Shown here piece by piece: positions 16,598 to 25,338 of a DNA stretch of 64,000 nt. A program made the position numbers and the translations under genes. A model generated the notes under the pieces. It did not search any database, was not told where the DNA came from, and saw only the letters and a program-made list of their open reading frames with translations. The stretch is from Staphylococcus sp. MI 10-1553 (GTDB taxonomy: Bacteria > Bacillota > Bacilli > Staphylococcales > Staphylococcaceae): assembly GCF_010365305.1 (NCBI RefSeq), contig NZ_CP048279.1, forward strand, positions 2,356,001 to 2,420,000, written 5' to 3'. How positions within the stretch are numbered: position 1 is the first letter of the stretch; each line of letters starts with the position of its first letter.

Positions 16598-18535
16598 TTA
16601 TTTTTGATTTGCCTTTGGACCTGTCGGATATTTATAATCTGCCGGGTTCAATTTATCGAAATCAGGATTATCATAGAAGCGGAATAAGTCACCGTTCAAG
16701 ACTTTATCACTCATTTCTAAATCGTGTTGTACCTGCTTCTTATTCTTATCAAGATCTGCTGGCGGTGTTTCTAACGGTTGATTATTTTTATTACTATAAG
16801 CTTTACCGTTTACATATTTATAATCTCTCGTCACGAAATCACCGTTACGGAATGGCACAAGTTCTTTATGATCTTTGGATAACATATCTGTACCAAACAT
16901 GAGATAGTTTTTCGTATCAATACCTAACAAGTGAAGTAAAGTTGGCATTACGTCAACTTGACCTGCGTATGTGTCATCCACTTTAGGTTCAACACCTGGT
17001 GCTTTCAACCAGAAACCAGTCGCGTTCAAGTCGTTAAACTTCGCTGGTGTAATCTCTTCGCCTAACAGTTGTGACATCGCTTTGTTATGATTTTCTGAAA
17101 TACCATAATGGTCACCGTAAATCATAATGACTGAATCATCGTATAGACCACGTTTTTTCAAGTCATTAATGAACTGTTCTAACGACTCATCTAAGTAACG
17201 CGCTGTTTGAATGTAACCATCGACCGTCGAGTTACCTGTATCACCTTTTGCAATCGTTGCGTCTTCATCACTTAATGTAAACGGATAATGGTTTGTCAAC
17301 GTAATTAAATGTGAATAGAACGGTTGTTTTTCTTTAGATAAGTAATCCGCTGCCCCTTTGAAAAACTCCTTATCTTTTAATCCAAGGTTTTCTAAGTTTT
17401 CTGGAGACATGTCAAAATATGTTGCATCGTAAAACTTATCGATACCAAAATGACGATACACTTGGTCACGGTTCCAGAATGTTTTATAATCACCATGCAT
17501 GACATTCGTTGTATAGCCTTGTTGTTGATGCATAATAGCTGGTAATGATTGATATGTGTTGTCACCTTTTAATGAAAAGGCCGAACCTTGAGGTAAACCA
17601 TACATACTGTTGTCCATTGTGAACTCAGCGTCTGACGTTTTACCTTGACCAGTTTGGTGATAGAAATTCGGGTAATATCTAAAGTCCTCATTACCTGACG
17701 ACAATTTGTTTAAAAATGGCGTCACTTCTTCACCATGAATTTTTTTATTAATTAGGAATGTCTGGAAACTTTCTAAATGGATTTTAATCACATTTTTACC
17801 TTTAGCTTTTCCATAGTATTCCATATTCGGTGTTGCTTGTTTTTGTTTTGTATAATTCAATACTTCTGTTAAATCATCTTCAGAAGCGAGTGCCTTTTGT
17901 TGATTGTTTTGTACTGTTTTGACACCATCATATACTGTAAAGTTGTATGGTCCTAGGTATTTCACAAGATATTTATGGTCAAATGTACGTGTTAATAATT
18001 CAGGTCGGTCTGTTTCCGCAAACGCTAAGTTTAAGAAGAATAACGCGATTGCTGTAGCCATTACTACGGGTACAAACTTTTTCTGAAATACATTGCGGCT
18101 CAACCATTTACGTTTGAACACAAGTACAAATAAGTACACAATAAGATCAAGGAAGTAAACAAAGTCGTACCATTGGAATGATGCACTCACTGCACCGCCC
18201 ATGGAGTCTACATTGCTCACTTGGTTCAATGTACTAAATGTAATGAAATCTGAGAAAAAGCGGAAATACACGACATTGGCATATAATAAAAAGGTGAGCA
18301 AAAACCCGCCAACAAACATGAACCAAAATGCTTTACGTCCTTTAAAGAATAAGAACACACTTAAAACAAGTGCAACTAAGCTGTATGGGTTCATTAATAA
18401 AATTAAATTTTGTGTTAAACCTTTCACGCCAAGTGATAAGTCCACATAATAAGCAAAATACGTTTTTAACGCGATTGTTAAAACCATCAGTAGGAAAAAC
18501 GTAAAAATGCCTATTTTCTTTTTTCCTTTTTCCAT
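16598..18535 (-). CDS. ltaS: Lipoteichoic acid synthase LtaS
   Basis: Polymerises the polyglycerolphosphate chain of lipoteichoic acid on the outer face of the membrane, using phosphatidylglycerol and releasing diacylglycerol. The 645-residue protein has five N-terminal transmembrane helices (to about residue 173), a linker and an extracellular sulfatase-fold domain. The catalytic threonine is T300 in [10 protein letters not shown] and metal-site motifs HLESFQ, YGDHYG and [11 protein letters not shown] are present. The signal-peptidase cleavage site Ala215-Leu-Ala217|Ser218 is conserved at the S. aureus positions. The ATG at 18535 has GGGGGA 6 bases upstream; an ATG 11 codons earlier lacks a site. 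Confidence 0.96.
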   Translation of the reverse strand: MEKGKKKIGIFTFFLLMVLTIALKTYFAYYVDLSLGVKGLTQNLILLMNPYSLVALVLSVFLFFKGRKAFWFMFVGGFLLTFLLYANVVYFRFFSDFITFSTLNQVSNVDSMGGAVSASFQWYDFVYFLDLIVYLFVLVFKRKWLSRNVFQKKFVPVVMATAIALFFLNLAFAETDRPELLTRTFDHKYLVKYLGPYNFTVYDGVKTVQNNQQKALASEDDLTEVLNYTKQKQATPNMEYYGKAKGKNVIKIHLESFQTFLINKKIHGEEVTPFLNKLSSGNEDFRYYPNFYHQTGQGKTSDAEFTMDNSMYGLPQGSAFSLKGDNTYQSLPAIMHQQQGYTTNVMHGDYKTFWNRDQVYRHFGIDKFYDATYFDMSPENLENLGLKDKEFFKGAADYLSKEKQPFYSHLITLTNHYPFTLSDEDATIAKGDTGNSTVDGYIQTARYLDESLEQFINDLKKRGLYDDSVIMIYGDHYGISENHNKAMSQLLGEEITPAKFNDLNATGFWLKAPGVEPKVDDTYAGQVDVMPTLLHLLGIDTKNYLMFGTDMLSKDHKELVPFRNGDFVTRDYKYVNGKAYSNKNNQPLETPPADLDKNKKQVQHDLEMSDKVLNGDLFRFYDNPDFDKLNPADYKYPTGPKANQK

Positions 18536-18875
18536 AATTGTTCCCCCGTATTTAATTCTGATCCTCAAAGTTGATTCATTTATTGTTTACACTAATATTG
18601 TAAAAGTTCTACTTTGCTTTTGTGTTATTTGTAATCACTTTGTAATATTCAACGGTAATTTCAATATATCAATATATAGGAGTTAACATAAAATTTCAAG
18701 TCAAAACTGTTTGCATTGATAATATTCATTGCAACTTCATATTGACTTTATAAGTGCTTCATCTTGTCTTCATCAAGCGTTGTGCAAAGCAAGTCGAATG
18801 TATTTTATTATACTGTAATGCGCTTATATTGTACTCGGACTCAAGTAGTATTTCTTTGTTTCCTATCGAATGTGC
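18536..18875. other. Intergenic region upstream of ltaS
   Basis: About 340 AT-rich bases. The part next to ltaS should hold its promoter (several TTGAAT/TACAAT-like elements on the minus strand, none compelling) and the WalR-like box. The part next to pxpC contains no gene and no clear terminator for the pab-pxp operon. Confidence 0.4.
18630..18646. promoter_or_regulatory. Candidate WalR box upstream of ltaS
   Basis: TGTAAT-CACTT-TGTAAT exactly fits the staphylococcal WalR consensus TGTWAH-N5-TGTWAH. It is on the plus strand, that is, reversed relative to ltaS, and about 95 bases upstream of the ltaS start. Regulation by WalKR is inferred only from the motif. Confidence 0.35.
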
Positions 18876-19880
18876 TTACTTCAACATTTCTTTTTGCATT
18901 CTAAATTCGATACCTTGGAACAGTTGCTTAAGCCATTTGTGATATTTCACTAAGTTTTGTTCTGCTTGCAACACATCAATAAATTGAAACTTAATTTTCG
19001 AACCTTGACGTTTTTGTGCGATTTTAGACAAATGATATGACGCAATCGTACCAATTTGTGGATAACTGCCTAATGTATAATGATCATTTAACAAAATGAC
19101 AGGCGCGCCTTCTTTTTTCACTTGAATCGTACCGCGTTTCACAGACTGGTGCGGGGGCATGTCGTCATAATACGCTTTAATCGGCGTTCCTTCTAATACG
19201 ACACCCATACGATTCGCTTTACTAGTCACTTGATACTCGCCATTTGTGAATTGACGGAGTACTTCCGCTTCAAAATCTTCTGTCCCTTTATTCGGAATGA
19301 CATGCACGACGTCTGATAAATAGTTGAAAGACAAGGCATAACCATCAACGCCCCAATCTACCGTCTTACGCTGTGCCAAGTTTTTAAACAACTGATGATG
19401 ACGCGCATTATAATCACGTTTTAGTTCAATCGTATCACCCGCTTGTAAACGACGTCCTTTAAATCCACCCATACCTGCAATCGTATCTGTCGACGTTGAA
19501 CCGAGCCATTGATCGAGTTCAAAACCACCCGCAACCGCTAAATATAAGCGCGAACCACGGCGTAGATGATCGACGGCTAACACGTCTCCTTTGTTCATTA
19601 AATACAATTTATTCATTTGTAAACGCATGTCATCTGTATGTGCGACACCTTGTGCACCAGATAATGCGATTAAAGTCGGTTCTGTAAAGCGAATGCGGGC
19701 CATTTGATTGCTCATTTCGAGTGTCGCTTCATTGCGGTCATTGCCTACTAAGCGGTTAGCAATTTCGTGAGCCAACACATCTAAAGCGCCACTGCGAATG
19801 ACACCCATATGTTCATAGCCTTCACGTCCAAAATCTTGAAAACTTGAAAATAACCCGCTGTCTTCTATGATGATTGTCAT
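18876..19880 (-). CDS. pxpC: 5-oxoprolinase subunit PxpC (KipA/biotin-dependent carboxyltransferase family)
   Basis: A 334-residue member of the AHS2/KipA family. Typical segments are SFQDFGREGYEHMGVIRSGALDVLA at the N-terminus, ALSGAQG, LAVAGGFE and the C-terminal LLNDHYTLGSYPQIG. With PxpA and PxpB such proteins form an ATP-dependent 5-oxoprolinase that opens 5-oxoproline to glutamate. pxpB overlaps it by 4 bases upstream. PxpA (LamB/YcsF family) is not in this window. In Bacillus the homologue KipA is also named as antagonist of the KinA inhibitor KipI, but KinA is not expected in staphylococci, so the metabolic role is preferred. Confidence 0.85.
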   Translation of the reverse strand: MTIIIEDSGLFSSFQDFGREGYEHMGVIRSGALDVLAHEIANRLVGNDRNEATLEMSNQMARIRFTEPTLIALSGAQGVAHTDDMRLQMNKLYLMNKGDVLAVDHLRRGSRLYLAVAGGFELDQWLGSTSTDTIAGMGGFKGRRLQAGDTIELKRDYNARHHQLFKNLAQRKTVDWGVDGYALSFNYLSDVVHVIPNKGTEDFEAEVLRQFTNGEYQVTSKANRMGVVLEGTPIKAYYDDMPPHQSVKRGTIQVKKEGAPVILLNDHYTLGSYPQIGTIASYHLSKIAQKRQGSKIKFQFIDVLQAEQNLVKYHKWLKQLFQGIEFRMQKEMLK

Positions 19881-20560
19881 GCGTCGTTCCCTCCTGCTTG
19901 TACTTCAAAAAACTTCACGTGATCCCCTAATGAAATTAAAGCGAAATCTTCTTTTTTAGGGTTGAATAGTGGTAATGACGTATGACCGATAACGAGCCAG
20001 TCGCTATACGTTTCGGTCGTTGTAATGCCACATTTATTGTTTTCTAAAATGACTGACCCTGCTGGAATCAATCGCGGTTCGGTTGCGGTATGATTCACAA
20101 TGATTTGCGAGTCTACACCTGATAAATAAGGAAAGCCGGGGGAGTAGCCCATCATCGACACAAAATAGTCTGCACCTGTATGTATATCAATAAATGTTTG
20201 GCGATCCATATTCAACTCTTTTAAAATCATGTCTAAATGCAGTCCGTTCGTGCCACCATATACAATCGGGACTTTCACACAATGAATTTCCTTGTCTAAG
20301 GTCATATCATCTATATTAATATTTTCAATGACTGCTTTCATATGTAAAAATGGCGAATCAATATTCAAATGTTTCATCATCATTCGTGCATCATAAGAAA
20401 TTAACATATCCGTCTCAGTTGGTACAATTTCCGTAATAAATGGATAGTTTTGTTTTATTAAGCAATGACGTATAAGTAGTAACTTTTCAGTAGCGGCAGG
20501 TGTCACGTCTCCTTGTAAAGAGACAACAATCGCCTGATCTCCTTGATTATAAACTTTCAT
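19877..20560 (-). CDS. pxpB: 5-oxoprolinase subunit PxpB (KipI family)
   Basis: A 227-residue AHS1/KipI-family protein. The conserved core VPIVYGG, HTGADYFVSMMGYSPGFPYLSG, PRLIPAGSVILENNKCGITTTETYSDW and LPLFNP is intact. It partners PxpC in 5-oxoprolinase. The start is the ATG at 20560, preceded by AGAGGTG; a start eight codons upstream would lie inside the previous gene without a better site. It overlaps the small membrane protein gene upstream by a few codons in either case and overlaps pxpC by 4 bases, which shows tight translational coupling within the operon. Confidence 0.85.
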   Translation of the reverse strand: MKVYNQGDQAIVVSLQGDVTPAATEKLLLIRHCLIKQNYPFITEIVPTETDMLISYDARMMMKHLNIDSPFLHMKAVIENINIDDMTLDKEIHCVKVPIVYGGTNGLHLDMILKELNMDRQTFIDIHTGADYFVSMMGYSPGFPYLSGVDSQIIVNHTATEPRLIPAGSVILENNKCGITTTETYSDWLVIGHTSLPLFNPKKEDFALISLGDHVKFFEVQAGGNDA

Positions 20561-20564
20561 TTTT

Positions 20565-20780
20565 TCACCTCTGTTTTTCATCATAGAATAAACTTAAAAT
20601 TTCACGCGTATGTTGTGCGAGTTCACCGACAAAGCCATAGATGAGCACGCATTGAATGATGAGGACGCCCACCATCCATAAGTAGACCCATAAGCGATAT
20701 TGCCGTGCAACAAGCCGTTGTGACACAAGTTGACCAATCCACATCACAATCAGAAAACCTAAAATATAGAGCCCAATCAT
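20565..20780 (-). CDS. Small two-helix membrane protein of unknown function
   Basis: A 71-residue protein with an N-terminal hydrophobic helix (MIGLYILGFLIVMWIGQLV), a basic loop (SQRLVARQYR) and a second helix (VYLWMVGVLIIQCVLIYGFVG), ending in an acidic/basic tail. It is placed between pabC, 8 bases upstream, and pxpB, which begins at its 3' end, so it is certainly read in the same operon. I do not recognise the family. Such small operon-embedded membrane proteins are often under-annotated. No known link to p-aminobenzoate or oxoproline metabolism can be claimed. Confidence 0.7.
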   Translation of the reverse strand: MIGLYILGFLIVMWIGQLVSQRLVARQYRLWVYLWMVGVLIIQCVLIYGFVGELAQHTREILSLFYDEKQR

Positions 20781-20788
20781 ACAATCAC

Positions 20789-21403
20789 CTACTTTTTGGA
20801 TTCAAGCGTAATGGGCACCCACTCACGCAAACTATTAATCATCCACAGTTGTCCTCCGTGTTGCAATGCTTCCTTAATCATCACTGTCGTCAAATACTTT
20901 TCCTTAATCCGCTGTTCAGCTAACAAATCACGGCGCATACACCCTTGTAAAAAATCCTTGTCGTAAATCGGTGTATAATGTGTACCGTCTACTGTAAGCA
21001 CGACATTCCCAATATCAAATTCAAGCACTTTATCCGTAGTCTCATCGTAAAACAAAGCGAGTTGCGTCGTATGCGAATGCGCGACATGCTCACGTTCAGA
21101 CGTTTTGTATATCCGTTGCCATTCAGGAATATCGCTTTTCATAGGAACAAATTGTGCAGTCATCGTCATCGTATTTTGGAGTGTACTCACTTCTGTGCGC
21201 ACTTCCCCTGATGGTTCAAGAATGACTTTCACCCGATATCGTCCCCGTGCATACGTTTCACATAACTGTTGGATTGTTTGTTGCCATTTTGAATTGTCAA
21301 ATGGTAACCCAAGCGCAACACTTGCACGCTGTAGTCGTTCTGCATGATAAGCCAGTCGCGGTATTTCACCATTGTCCAATCGCATCGTTTCAAATAAATT
21401 CAT
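20789..21403 (-). CDS. pabC: Aminodeoxychorismate lyase (PLP class IV aminotransferase fold)
   Basis: A 204-residue fold-type IV PLP protein. It opens with LFETMRLDNGEIPRLAYHAERL, typical of 4-amino-4-deoxychorismate lyases; the probable Schiff-base lysine is in RIYKTSEREH and the cofactor-binding glutamate in KVLEFDIGNVVL. It releases pyruvate and p-aminobenzoate from aminodeoxychorismate. It is shorter than E. coli PabC (about 270) but of the length seen in staphylococcal pab operons. Its ATG overlaps the end of pabB by 4 bases. Confidence 0.85.
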   Translation of the reverse strand: MNLFETMRLDNGEIPRLAYHAERLQRASVALGLPFDNSKWQQTIQQLCETYARGRYRVKVILEPSGEVRTEVSTLQNTMTMTAQFVPMKSDIPEWQRIYKTSEREHVAHSHTTQLALFYDETTDKVLEFDIGNVVLTVDGTHYTPIYDKDFLQGCMRRDLLAEQRIKEKYLTTVMIKEALQHGGQLWMINSLREWVPITLESKK

Positions 21404-22548
21404 CGCAATCCCTCTAATATTTTTGTTTTCGCATGAAATTCTGCATATTCTTGCTCCGGATCAGAATCTATCGTAATCCCTGCACCGACACCATAATACA
21501 ATGTACTGTTGATTTGTTCGATCGTCCGGATTGGCACATTAAAAATTGCGCGCCCATTCGGATGGAGTAGACCAATCGCCCCACAATAAATGTGACGAGG
21601 CGTCGTTTCAAGACGATGAATAATACGTATTGTATTCACTTTTGGCGCACCCGTAATAGAACCACACGGAAAAAGTGCACGCAATAACGTTTGATACGTT
21701 GTCGTGTCTGCAATCTGACCAGTCACCATCGTCGTCATTTGAAAAACAGTTTGATAACGTTCAATCGCAAAAGGATGATACACTTTGACACTCCCTCGTT
21801 TCGCCACACGTGCAATATCGTTACGTAATAAATCGACAATCATGACGTTTTCAGCACGATCTTTCTCAGACTGTCGCAAGATTTTTGCGTAACGTTCATC
21901 TTCTGCAACTGTCGCACCTCGCGGCATCGTCCCTTTCATCGGTTTGCTCACGACTGTACGACCATTGTCACCAAAGTCCCCTACTTGGAAAAAGAGCTCC
22001 GGCGAAATAGAAGCGACCTTCACTTCTGCTGTATCGATTAACACCGTGTAGTCGCCATTCGTTTGTTGCGTCAGCTGTTCATACAACCCAGAAATCGCCA
22101 TTTGATCAAAACTTTTGAGCCGCGTCGTATAATTCACTTGATACGTCCACCCTGCCGTAATTTCGTCATGTATCGTACGGATATGCTTTGTAATCGTATT
22201 TTTATCATCCATAAATTGAAAGGATCCAACTTGACTACGTTGCGAGCGCACAGCTGAAGTTGCTTGTATCGCATCAACAGGCTCTTCAAACACATAATAC
22301 GCTGCATAAATGCCATTTTCCGGTGTATACGTTTGAAAATCTTCATGAAAATACGGTGCCGCTTCGTATGGTAAATAAAGCGCGACGTAATACCCTTGCT
22401 GTTGATATTGTGCCGTCGCATCAATGATTTGACCCACTTCCTTCAATTCTCGTGCAACGCCTTTATGAAGTGGTTCTTCAAAATGATATTGATACGTCGT
22501 GGTCGTATTTGGATCGTTATAATATTTATAATTAAACTTCACAACCAT
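21400..22548 (-). CDS. pabB: Aminodeoxychorismate synthase component I
   Basis: A 382-residue chorismate-binding enzyme. The chorismate-binding core is seen as SPELFFQVGD, KPMKGTMPRG, AENVMIVDLLRND, FPCGSITGAPKVN and YCGAIG near the C-terminus. With PabA it aminates chorismate to 4-amino-4-deoxychorismate for folate synthesis. It lacks the long N-terminal domain of E. coli PabB, as usual for the short staphylococcal form. The start overlaps the end of pabA by 17 bases, with GGGGG just upstream as ribosome binding site. An anthranilate synthase role is less likely because no trp genes are near. Confidence 0.9.
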   Translation of the reverse strand: MVVKFNYKYYNDPNTTTTYQYHFEEPLHKGVARELKEVGQIIDATAQYQQQGYYVALYLPYEAAPYFHEDFQTYTPENGIYAAYYVFEEPVDAIQATSAVRSQRSQVGSFQFMDDKNTITKHIRTIHDEITAGWTYQVNYTTRLKSFDQMAISGLYEQLTQQTNGDYTVLIDTAEVKVASISPELFFQVGDFGDNGRTVVSKPMKGTMPRGATVAEDERYAKILRQSEKDRAENVMIVDLLRNDIARVAKRGSVKVYHPFAIERYQTVFQMTTMVTGQIADTTTYQTLLRALFPCGSITGAPKVNTIRIIHRLETTPRHIYCGAIGLLHPNGRAIFNVPIRTIEQINSTLYYGVGAGITIDSDPEQEYAEFHAKTKILEGLR

Positions 22549-23125
22549 GGCTGACCCCCGCTTTTTTCAAAAAGTTTCGTATTTGTTCGTGACCGTATTC
22601 AGACAAAATAGATTCGGGATGATATTGAACCCCGTCTATCGGTCTTGACATGTGACGCACCGCCATCACTATCCCTTGTTCATTTTGTGCTGACACAACG
22701 AGCGGTTTCACAATCGTCGTCGGGTCTGCCATTAACGAATGATAGCGCATCACCTTAAACTGCTCAGGTAACCCTTGAAATAACAGTGATTGGTCGTGAC
22801 TGATGCACGTCGTATGCCCATGGACAGGTCGTGGCGCATGTATAATTTTGCCGCCATAATACGTCACTAATAATTGAAAACCTAAACAAACCCCTAAAAT
22901 CGGTGTCGTATGTTCAAATGCTTTTACAACTTCAAATAGGATAGGATAATCTTCCGGCGCACCAGGTCCAGGAGAAATAATGAGTGCTGTCGGTTGCATC
23001 TCTTTTAGTGTCGCAATAGAAACGGCTTCGACATCGATTACTGTGACAAGTTGTTGACTCTCATATTCTACATAATCAACAATATTATACGTAAAAGAAT
23101 CTTTATTATCTATCATCACTATCAT
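22532..23125 (-). CDS. pabA: Aminodeoxychorismate synthase glutamine amidotransferase component
   Basis: A 197-residue class I glutamine amidotransferase. The nucleophile is C80 in PILGVCLGFQ, with H169 and E171 in QYHPES completing the triad, and the oxyanion segment SPGPGAPEDY at 51-60. It supplies ammonia to PabB. It is the first gene of the pabA-pabB-pabC-small membrane protein-pxpB-pxpC operon on the minus strand, divergent from the riboswitch-controlled queCDE operon. Its promoter should lie in the 260-base gap shared with queC. Confidence 0.92.
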   Translation of the reverse strand: MIVMIDNKDSFTYNIVDYVEYESQQLVTVIDVEAVSIATLKEMQPTALIISPGPGAPEDYPILFEVVKAFEHTTPILGVCLGFQLLVTYYGGKIIHAPRPVHGHTTCISHDQSLLFQGLPEQFKVMRYHSLMADPTTIVKPLVVSAQNEQGIVMAVRHMSRPIDGVQYHPESILSEYGHEQIRNFLKKAGVSHGCEV

Positions 23126-23215
23126 AGTTTTTGCCTCGTTCTTTCTTTAATACTTCTATTATCACAAATGTCGACCTAATTGACAAAATTGAAGTGATAA
23201 TCAGCAGAGCACGAC

Positions 23216-23244
23216 TTGATTTATTACACTAGATGTATTACAGT
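23216..23244 (+). promoter_or_regulatory. Candidate promoter of the queCDE operon
   Basis: TTGATT (23216-23221) and TACAGT (23239-23244) are 17 bases apart. Transcription from here would start just before the preQ1 aptamer, which fits. Confidence 0.5.
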
Positions 23245-23261
23245 ATGGAACAGAATTGAAT

Positions 23262-23341
23262 TGCAGAGGTTCCTAGCTACCAACCCTCTATAAAAAACTA
23301 GACATTTGTAACCGTCTATTTTTTATAGTGACGGCTTTTTT
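23262..23341 (+). ncRNA. preQ1 class I riboswitch with transcription terminator
   Basis: The aptamer at about 23264-23300 reads CAGAGGTTCCTAGCTAC, CAACCCTCTATAAAAAACTA, the small preQ1-I pseudoknot: stem AGAGG/CCTCT, the cytosine-containing loop that pairs with preQ1, and the A-rich tail. A terminator follows, CCGT-CTAT (23312-23319) against ATAG-TG-ACGG (23325-23334) and then TTTTTTT. The tail TATAAAAAACTAGAC is almost the complement of GTCTATTTTTTATA in the terminator, so the same tail can either complete the aptamer or form an antiterminator. Binding of preQ1 should therefore end transcription before queC. Confidence 0.93.
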
Positions 23342-23385
23342 TATGCCTTATTTTAGGAGCTTCTCTATTAAAGGAGCGATTAATC

Positions 23386-24054
23386 ATGTCAGAAGTGCTC
23401 AATAACGAAAAAGCACTCGTTGTATTTAGCGGTGGGCAAGATAGTACGACCTGTCTGTTCTATGCTAAAAAACATTTTAAAGAAGTTGAACTGGTTACAT
23501 TTGAATACGGTCAACGTCATGCGAAAGAAATCGAAGTCGCGAAAGAAATCGCCGAAGATCAAGGGCTCAAACATCACGTACTGGATATGGCATTGCTTTC
23601 CCAACTCACACCAAATGCACTCACATCACATGATATGACGATAGATAGCCATAATGACGTTCCGAACACATTCGTCCCTGCTCGAAACTTACTCTTCCTA
23701 TCATTTGCCGGTGCATTAGCGTATCAAATCGGTGCCAAACATCTCATTACAGGTGTATGTGAGACAGACTTTTCTGGTTATCCCGATTGCCGTGACAGCT
23801 TTATTAAATCGATGAACGTCACACTGAATTTAGCGATGGACCGTGATTTTGTTATACATACACCGCTTATGTGGCTCAACAAAAAAGAAACTTGGGCATT
23901 AAGTGATGACTTAGGTGTACTCGATTACGTGCGTGACCGTACATTAACATGTTATAACGGCATTATCGCAGAAGGTTGCGGCGAATGTCCGGCTTGTCAA
24001 TTGCGTCAGCGCGGTCTTGAACAATATGTTGCTGAGAAAGGAAGTGAAGTCTAA
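23386..24054 (+). CDS. queC: 7-cyano-7-deazaguanine synthase QueC
   Basis: A 222-residue PP-loop ATPase that turns 7-carboxy-7-deazaguanine into preQ0 with ATP and ammonia. The PP-loop is [13 protein letters not shown] (about 12-24), with the conserved [16 protein letters not shown] and the zinc ligands [14 protein letters not shown] near the C-terminus. AAAGGAG at 23370-23376 precedes the ATG. It is the first gene of queCDE and is controlled by the preQ1 riboswitch just upstream. Its stop codon overlaps the first base of queD. Confidence 0.96.
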   Translation: MSEVLNNEKALVVFSGGQDSTTCLFYAKKHFKEVELVTFEYGQRHAKEIEVAKEIAEDQGLKHHVLDMALLSQLTPNALTSHDMTIDSHNDVPNTFVPARNLLFLSFAGALAYQIGAKHLITGVCETDFSGYPDCRDSFIKSMNVTLNLAMDRDFVIHTPLMWLNKKETWALSDDLGVLDYVRDRTLTCYNGIIAEGCGECPACQLRQRGLEQYVAEKGSEV

Positions 24055-24485
24055 TGATGCAACAAATATATCCACAAGTCGACCATGATTATATGTATGA
24101 ACTGAATAAAGACTTTAACTTTTCAGCGGCACATTTCATTCCTGACGAACGTGCCGGAAAATGTACACGTGTGCACGGTCATACGTACTTTGTCAATTTA
24201 ACGATTGGCGGAGATGAACTGGACAGCATGGGCTTTTTAATTAATTTTAGTGAATTGAAAAGCTTAATTCATAACCAATTCGATCATTATTTACTGAACG
24301 ATCTCGTGCCATTTCAAGGTAAAAGTCCCTCTACTGAAATTGTGGCACAAACGATTTATGACATTGTGAGCGCACGGTTAGCAGAATTGCCGAATGCACC
24401 GAAATGTTTACAAGTGTTCTTACGTGAGACACCAACAAGTTACGTCGTTTATCGCCCTAAAAACAAGGAGCAACGTCATGGCTAA
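24054..24485 (+). CDS. queD: 6-carboxy-5,6,7,8-tetrahydropterin synthase QueD
   Basis: A 143-residue 6-pyruvoyl-tetrahydropterin-synthase homologue. The zinc histidines are in SAAHF and VHGHTY, the catalytic cysteine in GKCTRVHGH, with FDHYLLND and PSTEIVA supporting the fold. It converts dihydroneopterin triphosphate to CPH4, the first committed step. Two ATGs are adjacent at 24054 and 24057, either of which may be used; the first overlaps the queC stop. It overlaps queE by 8 bases. Confidence 0.93.
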   Translation: MMQQIYPQVDHDYMYELNKDFNFSAAHFIPDERAGKCTRVHGHTYFVNLTIGGDELDSMGFLINFSELKSLIHNQFDHYLLNDLVPFQGKSPSTEIVAQTIYDIVSARLAELPNAPKCLQVFLRETPTSYVVYRPKNKEQRHG

Positions 24486-25191
24486 AATACCTGTACTCGA
24501 AATTTTCGGTCCTACAATTCAAGGTGAAGGCCGTGTTATCGGTCGTAAAACGATGTTCGTCCGTACTGCAGGCTGTGACTTTCGCTGTAGTTGGTGCGAT
24601 TCAAAATTCACTTGGGACGGCAGTATGAAAGATGATATTGAAATGATGGAAGCAGAAGAGATTTTAGCGCAATTGAGAAACATTGGTGGCAATCGTTTTA
24701 ATCACGTGACAATTTCTGGCGGGAATCCTGCTTTAATTAAAGGGTTGCAGTCATTTGTAGATTTATGTGAAGCCAATGACATCCGTACAGCACTTGAAAC
24801 ACAAGGATCACAGTTCAAACCTTGGATGCGTCAAATCAATGACCTGACCCTTTCACCTAAACCGCCAAGTTCAGGCATGCAACAAAATCTACCACGTTTA
24901 GATGAAGTCATTGAACAATTAGACATCTCACGTATCAATTTAAAAGTTGTCGTATTTGACGATGCAGATTATGACTTTGCAAAAATGATTCACCAACGTT
25001 ATCCAGACATTCCATTCTACTTACAAGTGGGTAACCCTTATTTAGAGGATCATGTCGAACACCATACAGCCAAACTACTCGAACGTTATGAACAGTTAAT
25101 CGACCGTGTGACAGCGGATGCGGAGATGAATGAAGTGTTCGTCTTACCACAACTGCACACATTAATTTGGAGTAATCAAAAGGGCGTTTAA
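24478..25191 (+). CDS. queE: 7-carboxy-7-deazaguanine synthase QueE (radical SAM)
   Basis: A 237-residue radical SAM enzyme that contracts the CPH4 ring to 7-carboxy-7-deazaguanine. The iron-sulfur cluster motif is CDFRCSWC (CX3CX2C) inside GPTIQGEGRVIGRKTMFVRT-AGC, followed by the SAM-binding VTISGGNPA. The ATG at 24478 has AAGGAG 8 bases upstream inside queD; an earlier in-frame start at 24394 would read through the core of queD and is rejected. This is the last gene of the operon; I see no clear terminator after it. Confidence 0.95.
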   Translation: MAKIPVLEIFGPTIQGEGRVIGRKTMFVRTAGCDFRCSWCDSKFTWDGSMKDDIEMMEAEEILAQLRNIGGNRFNHVTISGGNPALIKGLQSFVDLCEANDIRTALETQGSQFKPWMRQINDLTLSPKPPSSGMQQNLPRLDEVIEQLDISRINLKVVVFDDADYDFAKMIHQRYPDIPFYLQVGNPYLEDHVEHHTAKLLERYEQLIDRVTADAEMNEVFVLPQLHTLIWSNQKGV

Positions 25192-25338
25192 TGGTCATGC
25201 GTATCGAGAAAGTCACGATTTGAAAAACTTATACACGGTCTCCTCAAAATGTTATTTCGTTAAAAGTGTTATTAAATGCTTATCGACAGTGATATTGATA
25301 TAATAGTATAATGAATTGCGAAAAGTTAGGAGAACACA

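Noticed and set aside
16456..16902. 148-codon plus-strand frame overlapping the 3' end of ltaS
   Set aside because: It runs antisense to conserved LtaS coding sequence, has no ribosome binding site and codes for no recognisable protein; it is a shadow of ltaS.
24394..24477. 28-residue N-terminal extension of QueE
   Set aside because: It reads out of frame through conserved queD sequence; AAGGAG and the family N-terminus support the ATG at 24478.
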